Assembly: GCF_014648395.1 (NCBI RefSeq)
Contig: NZ_BMRA01000005.1
Span: forward strand, 423,215-487,214
Direction of reading: 5' to 3'
Origin: Micromonospora fulviviridis
GTDB taxonomy: Bacteria > Actinomycetota > Actinomycetes > Mycobacteriales > Micromonosporaceae
DNA length: 64,000 bases
The notes under the pieces were generated by a model. It did not search any database and was not told where the DNA came from. It saw only the letters and a program-made list of their open reading frames with translations. Both the position numbers and the translations under genes were made by a program. Below, piece by piece: positions 16,637-24,897 of the stretch (position 1 is its first letter; each line of letters opens with the position of its first letter).

Positions 16637-18229
16637 ATGAGTCAACCAGCCCAGGTGGCGGCGAGGCCCAACGTCCGGGTCGTGCTGTTCGGCCTGATGA
16701 TCGCGATGATGCTCGCGATGCTCGACAACATGATCGTCAGCACCGCGCTGCCGCGGATCGTCTTCGAGTTCGGCGGGGCCGACCACTTCACCTGGGTGGT
16801 CACCGCGTACGTGCTGGGCACCACGGTCTCCACCCCGATCTGGGGCAAGCTCGGTGACCTCTACGGCCGCAAGACGGTCTTCCTGACCTCGGTGGTCGTC
16901 TTCCTGGTCGGCTCCGCGCTCTGCGGCATGTCCGGCTCGGGCTTCTTCGGCGGGGCCGACACCGGGATGATCGAGCTGATCGCGTTCCGGGCGGTCCAGG
17001 GCCTCGGCGCCGGCGGCCTCATGGTCGGCGTCATGGCGATCATCGGTGACCTGGTGCCGCCCCGCGAGCGGGGCCGCTACCAGGGCATGATCGCCGGCAT
17101 CATGGCCATCGCCATGGTGGCCGGCCCGCTGGTCGGCGGGTTCATCACCGACAACCTCTCCTGGCGCTGGGCGTTCTACGTCAACCTGCCGCTCGGCGGC
17201 GTGGCCCTGCTGGTCCTCGCCACCACCATGCACCTGCCGAAGTACCGCACCGAGCACAAGATCGACTGGCTGGGCGCCGCGCTGCTCTCCGTCGGCATCA
17301 CCGCGATCGTGCTGGTCACCACCTGGGGCGGCAACCAGTACGACTGGGTCTCGCCGCAGATCCTCGGCCTCGCCGCGCTCGCTCTGGTCGCCCTGGTGGC
17401 CTTCGGTCTCGTCGAGCGGCGCGCCCCCGAGCCGATCCTGCCGCTGGGCCTGTTCGCCAACCGGAACTTCGCCCTCATCTCGGTGATCGGCTTCCTGCTC
17501 GGCTTCGCCATGTTCGGCGCCATGAACTTCCTGCCCCTCTACCAGCAGACCGTGCAGGGCGCCTCGGCCACCAACAGCGGCCTCCTGCTGCTCCCGCTGA
17601 TGTTCGGCATGCTGGTGGTCTCGCTGGTGGTCGGCCGGGCCATCACGAAGACCGGGCGCTACCGGGCCTTCCCGATCGCCGGCGGCGTGGTGATGACCGC
17701 CGGCATGGGCCTGCTGACCCAGCTCGACCTGGGCACCAGCAAGACCGTCTCCTCGCTCTACATGGTGGTGCTCGGCGTCGGCATGGGCTTCCTCATGCAG
17801 ACCTCGATGCTGATCGCGCAGAACAGCGTGGAGCAGAAGGACCTGGGCGCGGCGAGCGGCGCGGCCACCTTCTTCCGGTCGATCGGCGGCTCGTTCGGCG
17901 TCTCGCTCTTCGGCGCGATCTTCGCCAACCGGCTGGCCGACTCCGCCGCCGGCCCGGCCTTCGCGGGCGGGGGCGGCGGCGAGGGCGGCGCCATGAACCT
18001 CGACAAGCTCAAGGAGCTTTCCGGCCCGGTGCGGGAGGTCGTGCTCGGCGGGCTCTCCGACGCCATCTCGCACGTCTTCTTCTGGGCGGTCTTCTTCACC
18101 GTGGCGGTCCCGGTGCTCGCCTGGTTCATCAAGGAGGTCCCGCTGCGCTCGGCGAACGACGCCCCGCCGGCGGACGCCACCCCGGAGGACCAGGCCGAGG
18201 CCGCCCTCGGCAAGGCCCCCGTCGCCTGA
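16637..18229 (+). CDS. MFS multidrug exporter, DHA2 (EmrB/QacA, 14-TM) family
   Basis: Proton-coupled efflux protein of 530 residues with about 14 membrane segments. DHA2 signatures are LDNMIVSTALPRI in helix 1, the motif-A loop GKLGDLYGRKTVF, and motif C GPLVGGFITDNLSWRWAFYV. A glycine-rich loop and an acidic C-terminal tail follow the last helices. The ATG has GGGGGAG eight bases upstream. Its regulation by the divergent TetR protein is inferred from the shared operator, and the substrate is unknown. A T-run-bearing terminator follows. Confidence 0.93.
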   Translation: MSQPAQVAARPNVRVVLFGLMIAMMLAMLDNMIVSTALPRIVFEFGGADHFTWVVTAYVLGTTVSTPIWGKLGDLYGRKTVFLTSVVVFLVGSALCGMSGSGFFGGADTGMIELIAFRAVQGLGAGGLMVGVMAIIGDLVPPRERGRYQGMIAGIMAIAMVAGPLVGGFITDNLSWRWAFYVNLPLGGVALLVLATTMHLPKYRTEHKIDWLGAALLSVGITAIVLVTTWGGNQYDWVSPQILGLAALALVALVAFGLVERRAPEPILPLGLFANRNFALISVIGFLLGFAMFGAMNFLPLYQQTVQGASATNSGLLLLPLMFGMLVVSLVVGRAITKTGRYRAFPIAGGVVMTAGMGLLTQLDLGTSKTVSSLYMVVLGVGMGFLMQTSMLIAQNSVEQKDLGAASGAATFFRSIGGSFGVSLFGAIFANRLADSAAGPAFAGGGGGEGGAMNLDKLKELSGPVREVVLGGLSDAISHVFFWAVFFTVAVPVLAWFIKEVPLRSANDAPPADATPEDQAEAALGKAPVA

Positions 18230-18239
18230 ACCATCCGTC

Positions 18240-18287
18240 GCGGCCACGCCGTACCCGGTGACGGGTACGGCGTGGCCGCGCCGTTTT
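18240..18287 (+). terminator. Intrinsic terminator after the MFS gene
   Basis: A perfect 17-bp stem (GCGGCCACGCCGTACCC and complement) with a 6-base loop is followed by CCGTTTTCC. It is one of the few hairpins here with a real T-run. The converging TPR gene ends just beyond at 18291. Confidence 0.88.
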
Positions 18288-18290
18288 CCG

Positions 18291-20111
18291 TCAGCGGCGG
18301 AAGAGGGCCGTGAGGCGGTGCCAGAGGCGGCGCAGGGGGCCGGCCGGAGCGTCCGGTGCCGGGCCGGCGATCAGCGTGCCGGCCAGGGCCCTGGTGGGCG
18401 GGTCGAGGTCCGGGGTGGCCAGCGCCAGGTGGGCCAGCGAGACGGCGATCGGCACCCGGCGCTCGCGTGCCACGGCCGCCACGTCGGCGAGCCGCTCGGC
18501 CACCGCCCGGGCCACGTCCGGGCGTACGGCGGGGTCCACCCAGGCGGCGGTGACCAGGGCGAACAGCGCCGCCTCGGTGATCCAGTCCTCCACGCCCCAG
18601 ACCAGTTCCAGCAGCACCCGGCGCCGGGTGGACTCCGCCCACGGCTCGTCGGTGCGGTGGTGCAGCAGGCCGAGGCAGGCCCAGACCTGCACGCAGCGCA
18701 CCCAGAGCGACGGGTCCTGCCCGGCGAGCACCCGCCCCAGCGCGGTGGCCGGTGCGGCCGGTGGGTGCACCAGCAGGGCGAGCAGGTCGGAAAGGTCCAG
18801 TGTGGCCAGTGCCACCGCGGCGTCGTACGCGGCCGGCGGGTGCGGCCAGGCCGGGTGCGCGAGCTGGCGGATCCGCTCCGCCGCCTCGGCCGAGGGGGTG
18901 GGCAGCGTGGGCGCGGCCACCGTGCCGTCCCAGCGCCAGAGCTGGCAGGTGGTGGCCCGGCGGGGTTCGCGCGGGTCCGGGTCGGCCACGGCGGCCACCT
19001 CGACGGCCAGCCCCGGCGCGGCCGCCGCCGCGGTCCGCATGGCGCTCGGCGGTTCCAGCCCGTCGAGGCGTACGGCGACCGGGGCGCCGCCCTCGGCGGC
19101 GAGCGCCTGGCGCAGCGCCTCCAGCACCGGCCCGCCGGCCGGCGTCACCTGGCCGAGCCAGGGGCGCCCACGGCAGGACTCGGCCAGGTCGCCGTGCTCG
19201 TGGGTGTCGTCGGGATGGTCGCGGACGAAGTCGGCGAGGGCGACCAGGTGGGCCACGTCCCCGTCGCGCTGGAAGCGCAGCCGGTGCGCGGTGTGCACGG
19301 CGCAGTCGAAGGTCGGGTCCTTGACCAGGGCCCGGTCGATCCAGCCCAGCGCCTCGTCGAGCCGGCCGTTGTCGGCCAGGGTGCCGGCGATGTCGGCGTA
19401 GACCGCCAGGTCGTCGGGGTCGAGGGCGACGGCCCGTTCGAGGGCGGCGAGCGCGTCCCGGGTCCGGCCGGCGCTGCGGTACGCGTAACCGAGCCACACC
19501 TCGCCGAGTTTGGTGGGCTGTGCGCGTACCCCTCGGGAGGCCCAGGTGACGGCGAGGGCGACCTCGCCGAGGCGCCGGGCCAGCGCGGACGCCGCGCCCA
19601 GCAGCAGCGGGTGGGCGGGGTGCACGGTGACCGCGTTGCGGGCCAGGGTGAGGTACGGGCGCAGCGGGTCGCGCAGCCGGCGCGGGACCGGGTCGGGCGC
19701 GGCCGCGCAGATCTGCATGAGGATCCGGGCGGTGCGCTCGGGGTCGAGCCGTTCGGGCAGATCGGGCGCGGTCACCCAGGGCACGGCGGCCCACTGCGCG
19801 GCGGGGGCGTAGCCGGTGGCCGCGGCCAGCAGGTCGAGCCCCTCGGCGGGGCGACCGGCGGCGGCGAGCAGGTGGGCGCGGGCCACCACCGCGCCGACGA
19901 AGGCGTGCTGGCCGAGCGGGAAGAGGTCCAGGTCGCCGCCACCGGCCGCGGCGAGCCGGGCGAGCGTCTCGTGGACCTCGGGCAGCGTGGGCGCCTGGAC
20001 GAGTGCGGCGGCGACGTGGTCGGCGGCGTGCCGGAGGTCCCCCTCGGCCAGCGCCAGCCGGGCCAGCGCGAGTTCCTCCTCCGCGGAGAGCGCGGGGTCG
20101 TCCTCGGGCAC
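18291..20111 (-). CDS. Tetratricopeptide-repeat protein
   Basis: Cytoplasmic protein of 606 residues. The N-terminal half has TPR-type helical repeats, for example GDLRHAADHVAAALVQAPT, AGRTRDALAALERAVALDPD and NGRLDEALGWIDRALVKDPT. The C-terminal half is helical and Ala/Leu-rich with no recognised catalytic motif (residues about 330-606). It is likely a scaffold or protein-interaction factor. The GTG at 20111 follows AGAGGA. It is divergent from the SIS-domain gene. Function unknown. Confidence 0.75.
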   Translation of the reverse strand: MPEDDPALSAEEELALARLALAEGDLRHAADHVAAALVQAPTLPEVHETLARLAAAGGGDLDLFPLGQHAFVGAVVARAHLLAAAGRPAEGLDLLAAATGYAPAAQWAAVPWVTAPDLPERLDPERTARILMQICAAAPDPVPRRLRDPLRPYLTLARNAVTVHPAHPLLLGAASALARRLGEVALAVTWASRGVRAQPTKLGEVWLGYAYRSAGRTRDALAALERAVALDPDDLAVYADIAGTLADNGRLDEALGWIDRALVKDPTFDCAVHTAHRLRFQRDGDVAHLVALADFVRDHPDDTHEHGDLAESCRGRPWLGQVTPAGGPVLEALRQALAAEGGAPVAVRLDGLEPPSAMRTAAAAAPGLAVEVAAVADPDPREPRRATTCQLWRWDGTVAAPTLPTPSAEAAERIRQLAHPAWPHPPAAYDAAVALATLDLSDLLALLVHPPAAPATALGRVLAGQDPSLWVRCVQVWACLGLLHHRTDEPWAESTRRRVLLELVWGVEDWITEAALFALVTAAWVDPAVRPDVARAVAERLADVAAVARERRVPIAVSLAHLALATPDLDPPTRALAGTLIAGPAPDAPAGPLRRLWHRLTALFRR

Positions 20112-20273
20112 GTCGTCCTCTCGGTGGTCGGTCCGCCAGCCGGGCAAGCCTAGGGGATCATGCGACCGGATGGTGATCCACTGCGCACTACTGTTCGTTC
20201 CGTTGCTCGTTACCGCCGAAAGGTGCAAGACTGAGCACCGAACGCGCGGCAATCGCGCAGGAGGGGGTCTTTC

Positions 20274-21326
20274 GTGACGCGTCCAGGGGCCGGGATGGCC
20301 GCCGACATCGACGAGCAGCCGGCCGGCTACGACCGCCTGCTCTCCGCCGAGCACGCCGGGGCGATCGCCCGGGTCGCGGCGGTGATCGCCGAGCGTCGGC
20401 CCCGCCACGTGGTCTTCACCGCCCGGGGCACCTCCGACCACGCGGCGCTCTACGCGGCCTACCTCACCGAGATCCGGCTCGGCCTGCCCGCCGGGCTCGC
20501 CTCGCCCAGCGCCATCACGGTCTTCGGCGCCCGGCCGGACCTCTCCGACGCCCTGGTGGTCGGGGTCAGCCAGAGCGGCGGCTCGCCCGACCTGGCCGAG
20601 GTGCTGCGGGTGGCCCGGGAGTCCGGCGCGCTCACCCTGGCCGTCACCAACAACCCCGACTCGCGGCTGGTGGGCACGGCTGAGCTGAGCGTGGACATCG
20701 CCGCCGGCCACGAGCGGGCCGTCGCCGCCACCAAGACCTACACGGCCGAGCTGCTCGCGCTGCTCATGCTCGTCGAGGGGGTACGCGCCGGCGACGGCGT
20801 GCTCCCCGCCGAGGAGCGGGCCTGCCTGGCCCGGCTGCCCGAGCTGGCCGAGCGCACCCTGTCCGACGCCACCCCGGCCCAGCTCGCCCCGCGCTACCGG
20901 TTCGCCGCCCAGCTCGTCACCACCGGCCGGGGCTACGCGTACCCGACGGCCCGGGAGGCGGCGCTGAAGCTGATGGAGACCTCCTACCTGCCGGCGCTCG
21001 CCTTCTCCGGCGCCGACCTGCTGCACGGCCCGCTCGCCATGACCGACCCGGACGTGCCGGTGCTCGCCGTGGTCGGCTCCGGCCCCGGCGGGCGGTCGAT
21101 GCGCGAGGTGCTGCCCCGGCTCGGCGAGCGCCGCGCCGACGTCGTGGTGGTCGGCTCCGCCGACGTCGAGGCGACCGCCCGGATGGCCGTGCCCGAGGTC
21201 GACGAGCGGTACGCCCCGCTGCTCGACATCCTGCCGCTGCAGCGGCTCGCCCTGGCCCTGGCCCTGGCCCGGGGCGAGGACCCGGACGCCCCGCGCGGGT
21301 TGAAGAAGGTCACGGCGACGATGTGA
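20274..21326 (+). CDS. SIS-domain protein related to the GlmS isomerase / glucosamine-6-P deaminase (NagB-II)
   Basis: Two tandem sugar-isomerase (SIS) domains in 350 residues, as in the C-terminal half of GlmS but without its glutaminase domain. Opening block is DIDEQPAGYDRLL; SIS1 has TARGTSDHAALYAAY and SQSGGSPDLAEVL; SIS2 has GRGYAYPTAREAALKLMETS and LHGPLAMTD. The C-terminal GLKKVTATM resembles the GlmS/AgaS tail that reaches the active site. It probably deaminates or isomerises an amino-sugar phosphate. The exact reaction is not resolved. The GTG has GGAGGGGG upstream. Confidence 0.85.
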   Translation: MTRPGAGMAADIDEQPAGYDRLLSAEHAGAIARVAAVIAERRPRHVVFTARGTSDHAALYAAYLTEIRLGLPAGLASPSAITVFGARPDLSDALVVGVSQSGGSPDLAEVLRVARESGALTLAVTNNPDSRLVGTAELSVDIAAGHERAVAATKTYTAELLALLMLVEGVRAGDGVLPAEERACLARLPELAERTLSDATPAQLAPRYRFAAQLVTTGRGYAYPTAREAALKLMETSYLPALAFSGADLLHGPLAMTDPDVPVLAVVGSGPGGRSMREVLPRLGERRADVVVVGSADVEATARMAVPEVDERYAPLLDILPLQRLALALALARGEDPDAPRGLKKVTATM

Positions 21327-21351
21327 GGCCCGGCGTGGCACGCTGGTCAGC

Positions 21352-22899
21352 GTGTCCACCCTCCGTGACCTCGCCGAGGAGCACACCTCGCTCCGGCCGG
21401 CCGACATCGACCACCTGCACCGGATCGCCGGCGACTGGCAGCTCCTCTCCGACCTGTCCTTCGCCGACCTGCTGCTCTGGGTGCCGGTCGACGGCGACGG
21501 CACGTTCCTCTGCGTGGCCCAGGTCCGCCCGACGACCGCGCCGACCGCGTACCTCGACGACCAGGTCGGCCGGATCGTCGGCGGGCCCGAGGTGGCGCAC
21601 CTGGAGGTCGCCCACCGGCAGGGCCGGATCTGGCGGGAGGGCGACCCGGTCTGGTACGGCGACGTGCCGGCCCGGCACGAGGCCATCCCGGTGCGGCTGC
21701 GCACCGCCGACGGGGAGTCCGGCGAGGTCGTGGCGGTGGTCGGCCGGGACACCAACCTCTCCACCGCGCGCACGCCCAGCCAGCTCGAACTGAACTACCT
21801 GACCACCGCCGACGACCTGGCCCAGATGATCGCCGACGGCACCTTCCCGCCGCACCGCCACCCGGGCGAGACCACCTCGGCGCCCCGGGTCGGCGACGGC
21901 CTGGTCCGGCTCGACGCCAACGGGAAGGTCACCTACGCCAGCCCCAATGCGCAGTCCGCGTACCGCCGGCTGGGTTATGCCTCCCACCTGGTGGGGGAGG
22001 ACCTGGCCAAGCTGCACCGCCGGCTCGCCAGCGATCCCCTGGAGGGCACCGACGCCGGCAACGCCGTGCTGGCCGCGCTGCGCGGTGAGGCGCCGCCCCG
22101 GCGGGAGATCGACGCCCGGGGCGCCACCATGCTCACCCGGGCCCTGCCGCTGATGCCCGCGGGCGTGCCGATCGGCGCGCTGGTCCTGGTCCGCGACATC
22201 ACCGAGGTACGCCGCCGCGACCGCGCCCTGATCACCAAGGACGCCACCATCCGGGAGATCCACCACCGGGTGAAGAACAACCTTCAGACCGTCGCCGCGC
22301 TGCTCCGCCTCCAGGCCCGCCGGGTGGCCATGCCCGAGGCCCGGGTCGCCCTGGAGGAGTCGGTACGCCGGGTCGCCTCCATCGCGCTGGTCCACGAGAC
22401 GCTCTCCATGTCCAGCGACGAGGCGGTCGAGTTCGACGGCATCGTCGACCGGGTCGCCAGCGCGGCCACCGAGGTGGCGGCCACCGAGGTGTCCGTCGGC
22501 ATGCGCCGCCAGGGCAGCTTCGGCGTGCTCCCCGCCGAGATCGCCACCTCCCTGGTGATGGTCCTCAACGAGCTGCTGCTCAACGCCGTCGAGCACGGCT
22601 TCCCGCCGGCCGGCGAGGAGGGCGCGCCCGGCCCCGAGGGCGCGCCGGAGCCGGCCGTGGTGGTCACCGCGCACCGGTTCCGCAAGCAGTTGCACGTCTC
22701 GGTGGCCGACAACGGCCGGGGCCTGCCCGAGCAGTTCGACGCCGAGAAGGGCGGCAACCTCGGCCTCCAGATCGTCCGGGCCCTGGTCACCGGCGAGCTG
22801 CGCGGCACCATCGAGCTGCGCAACGGCGCCGAGGGCGGCACCGAGGCCATGCTGGTCGTCCCCCTGGCCCGGGGCACCGCCGACCGCCTGGCCGGCTGA
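21352..22899 (+). CDS. pdtaS: PdtaS-like sensor histidine kinase (GAF-PAS-HisKA_2)
   Basis: Soluble histidine kinase of 515 residues with no membrane segment. Order: GAF-like N-terminus (about 1-150), PAS-like domain (about 180-300, VRLDANGKVTYASPNAQSAY), HisKA_2 dimerisation domain with IREIHHRVKNNLQTVAALLR (phospho-acceptor near His304), then an ATPase domain with LNELLLNAVEHGF and VADNGRGLPEQFD. The architecture matches mycobacterial PdtaS, which phosphorylates the RNA-binding antiterminator PdtaR. No pdtaR is adjacent, which is also usual. whiB1 lies about 5.5 kb away, as a loosened version of the mycobacterial whiB1-pdtaS neighbourhood. Confidence 0.88.
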   Translation: MSTLRDLAEEHTSLRPADIDHLHRIAGDWQLLSDLSFADLLLWVPVDGDGTFLCVAQVRPTTAPTAYLDDQVGRIVGGPEVAHLEVAHRQGRIWREGDPVWYGDVPARHEAIPVRLRTADGESGEVVAVVGRDTNLSTARTPSQLELNYLTTADDLAQMIADGTFPPHRHPGETTSAPRVGDGLVRLDANGKVTYASPNAQSAYRRLGYASHLVGEDLAKLHRRLASDPLEGTDAGNAVLAALRGEAPPRREIDARGATMLTRALPLMPAGVPIGALVLVRDITEVRRRDRALITKDATIREIHHRVKNNLQTVAALLRLQARRVAMPEARVALEESVRRVASIALVHETLSMSSDEAVEFDGIVDRVASAATEVAATEVSVGMRRQGSFGVLPAEIATSLVMVLNELLLNAVEHGFPPAGEEGAPGPEGAPEPAVVVTAHRFRKQLHVSVADNGRGLPEQFDAEKGGNLGLQIVRALVTGELRGTIELRNGAEGGTEAMLVVPLARGTADRLAG

Positions 22900-22958
22900 C
22901 CGCGTCCCGGTCCTCGGCCTCGGGCACGTCAAGCGACCTGCCGCGTCACCGGCGCGGA

Positions 22959-24500
22959 TCACCGGGTGAGGAGGGCGACCGTGAGGCCCGGGCGGGGCCA
23001 CACCTGGCGCACCGTGAAGGCGTCGCGCAGGGCGTCGCCCTTGGCGCCGGGCACCGCCGCCAGCGGGTCGGCACGCCGGCCCGTGACCACCAGCCAGACC
23101 CGGTCCACGCCGGCCAGGCACTCCGCCGGGCGGTCGCACTCGGCGGCCCAGAGGTCCGCGCGCTGCCGCTGGTCGCGTACCACCAGCACGTCGCGCGGTC
23201 GCCGCGCCCCCACGTGGTACGCCAGGCCCAGATCGGGGAAGAGCCAGCTGTCCCGGGGCGAGTAGACGATCGCGTCGCCCGGCTGCTCGCGGTCGGCGAC
23301 GATCCGGGCCACGCCCGCGTAGTCCACCGGGGCGGTCCGCGGCCACTCGTGGGTGCGCCGCAGCGCCGCCTGGTCGGGCAGCCCGAGCAGGCCGGCCAGG
23401 GTCACCACGGCCAGCGCCGGCCCCAGGCGTACGCCGGCCAGCGCCGCCCCGGCCAGCAGGCAGGCGAACGGCACCGTGAAGACCAGGTACCGGGTCACCC
23501 AGAGCGGCACCGCCGTGCCGGCGGCGAAGAGCAGCAGCACCGGCAGCAGCACGGCGGTCCCCGGCAGCAGCGCCCGCCGGCCGAGCCATCCCGCGCCGAG
23601 CGCGGCGAGACCGACGAGCAGGCCGCCCACCACCCCGCTCTGCGCCAGCCCGCCGGGCAGCGCGGCCAGGTCGTCGACGCGGACCAGGCGTACCCAGTCG
23701 AGCTGGCGGCCGCGCTGCCCCCCGGCCGCCAGCACCAGCGGGGCGACCAGCACGGCCGCCGGCAGCAGCGCCACCAGCCACCGCCAGAGCAGGCCGCGGC
23801 CCGTCGCGCCGGCTGGCGGGGCCGCCTCCCGTCCTCCGGCGCCGCCCGGGGCCGGGTCGGGTGCGTCGGGCCAGGGCTCCACGCCGGCCGCCGGCCGGCC
23901 CCGCGCGGCCGCCAGCACCACCACGAGGGCGTGCGCGGCGAGCAGGGTGAAGGCGATCAGGTGGAGCAGGCCGAGCGCGGCCACGGCGACGGCGTACCCG
24001 GCCCAGCGCCGCCAGGTGGGCCGGCGCAGCGCCCCGACCAGCAGCAGCGTGGCGAGCACGGCGAGCAGGGTGGCCAGCGCGTACGGGCGGGCCTCCTGGC
24101 CGTACCGGGAGGTGCCCGGCAGCACGGCGAGGAGCAGCCCGGCGAGCAGCCCGGCCCGGGGACCGGCCAGCCGGTCGCCCAGCCGGGCGGTGAGCGCGGC
24201 GGCCCCGGCCATGGCCAGCGCGGACGGCAGCCGCAGCGCGGTCGGCGAGGTCCCGGCCAGCGCGGTCCAGCCGTGCATGAGCAGGTAGTACGGCCCGGTC
24301 GCGGCGTCGATGGTGCCGGCCAGCCGGACCAGGTCGGGGACCGGGCGGGTGGCGGCGCTCCAGGTCGCCAGCTCGTCCCGCCACGGCTGCGCGTGCCCGA
24401 TCCCGGCGAGCGTGACCACCAGGGTGACCAGCGCCGGCAGCACCCAGACCAGCCATCCCCGCCGGTCGCGGGACCGTGCGGGTTCGGCGGGCGGGGTCAC
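22959..24500 (-). CDS. GT-C-type membrane glycosyltransferase (GT39/mannosyltransferase-like)
   Basis: Polytopic membrane enzyme of 513 residues with about ten to eleven hydrophobic segments. The first extracytoplasmic loop carries QPWRDELATWSAATRP, with the acidic pair typical of polyprenyl-phosphate-sugar-dependent GT-C enzymes. RYGQEARPYALATLLAVLAT is another shared block. The C-terminal 120 residues form a soluble domain. It probably transfers a sugar from a lipid carrier outside the membrane; acceptor unknown. The GTG at 24500 is chosen; another in-frame GTG lies five codons upstream. Confidence 0.82.
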   Translation of the reverse strand: MTPPAEPARSRDRRGWLVWVLPALVTLVVTLAGIGHAQPWRDELATWSAATRPVPDLVRLAGTIDAATGPYYLLMHGWTALAGTSPTALRLPSALAMAGAAALTARLGDRLAGPRAGLLAGLLLAVLPGTSRYGQEARPYALATLLAVLATLLLVGALRRPTWRRWAGYAVAVAALGLLHLIAFTLLAAHALVVVLAAARGRPAAGVEPWPDAPDPAPGGAGGREAAPPAGATGRGLLWRWLVALLPAAVLVAPLVLAAGGQRGRQLDWVRLVRVDDLAALPGGLAQSGVVGGLLVGLAALGAGWLGRRALLPGTAVLLPVLLLFAAGTAVPLWVTRYLVFTVPFACLLAGAALAGVRLGPALAVVTLAGLLGLPDQAALRRTHEWPRTAPVDYAGVARIVADREQPGDAIVYSPRDSWLFPDLGLAYHVGARRPRDVLVVRDQRQRADLWAAECDRPAECLAGVDRVWLVVTGRRADPLAAVPGAKGDALRDAFTVRQVWPRPGLTVALLTR

Positions 24501-24680
24501 ATTCCGCAGCGTCACACGGCGGCGGTGCCCGGCGGGCCGGTCCGCCGATTTGTCTCCACCCCTCCCGGGGCCGGTGCGGCGGATTCGATCAACGAGGTCG
24601 ATGCCGCACGGCTGCCCGTGATGTGGGATCACACACTCGGTCATTGGCCGGTCATCCACGGCTGTGGGAGCATGTGGCCT

Positions 24681-24767
24681 ATGACCGCCGCTGTCATCCG
24701 CCGCTTCGTGGCTCGCCGCCACGTCGATTACGGCCGCGTCCGCAGCGCGATCTGTCCGGCCAACTGA
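24681..24767 (+). CDS. Sulfur-operon leader peptide (28 residues)
   Basis: A small ORF ending in ARRHVDYGRVRSAICPAN lies 130 bases upstream of the sulfite reductase gene. The RRHVDYGRVRSAIC motif with its Cys near the end is the hallmark of the actinobacterial leader peptides found before sulfate-assimilation genes. In mycobacteria such Cys-containing upstream ORFs couple cysteine supply to expression of the operon. The ATG at 24681 has GGGAG ten bases upstream; another in-frame ATG at 24672 is too close to that site. Only one Cys is present, so a simple poly-Cys stalling model may not apply here. Confidence 0.82.
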   Translation: MTAAVIRRFVARRHVDYGRVRSAICPAN

Positions 24768-24830
24768 CGACGCCCGACCCATCCGTCTCGGGCGCGTTCC
24801 GCGCCGGCCGTCATCGACATCGCCGTCCTC

Positions 24831-24849
24831 GGCCCTCACCCAGGGCCGG
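24831..24849 (+). promoter_or_regulatory. Candidate attenuator hairpin before the sulfite reductase gene
   Basis: A 7-bp stem (CGGCCCT / AGGGCCG) with a 5-base loop lies between the leader peptide stop and the sulfite reductase start. It could act with the leader peptide in attenuation or by shielding the ribosome site. It is short and unproven. Confidence 0.35.
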
Positions 24850-24897
24850 CCGCCGCGTCCGCGCTTCCAGGCACAGCAGACAACGGAGGACGCCGCG

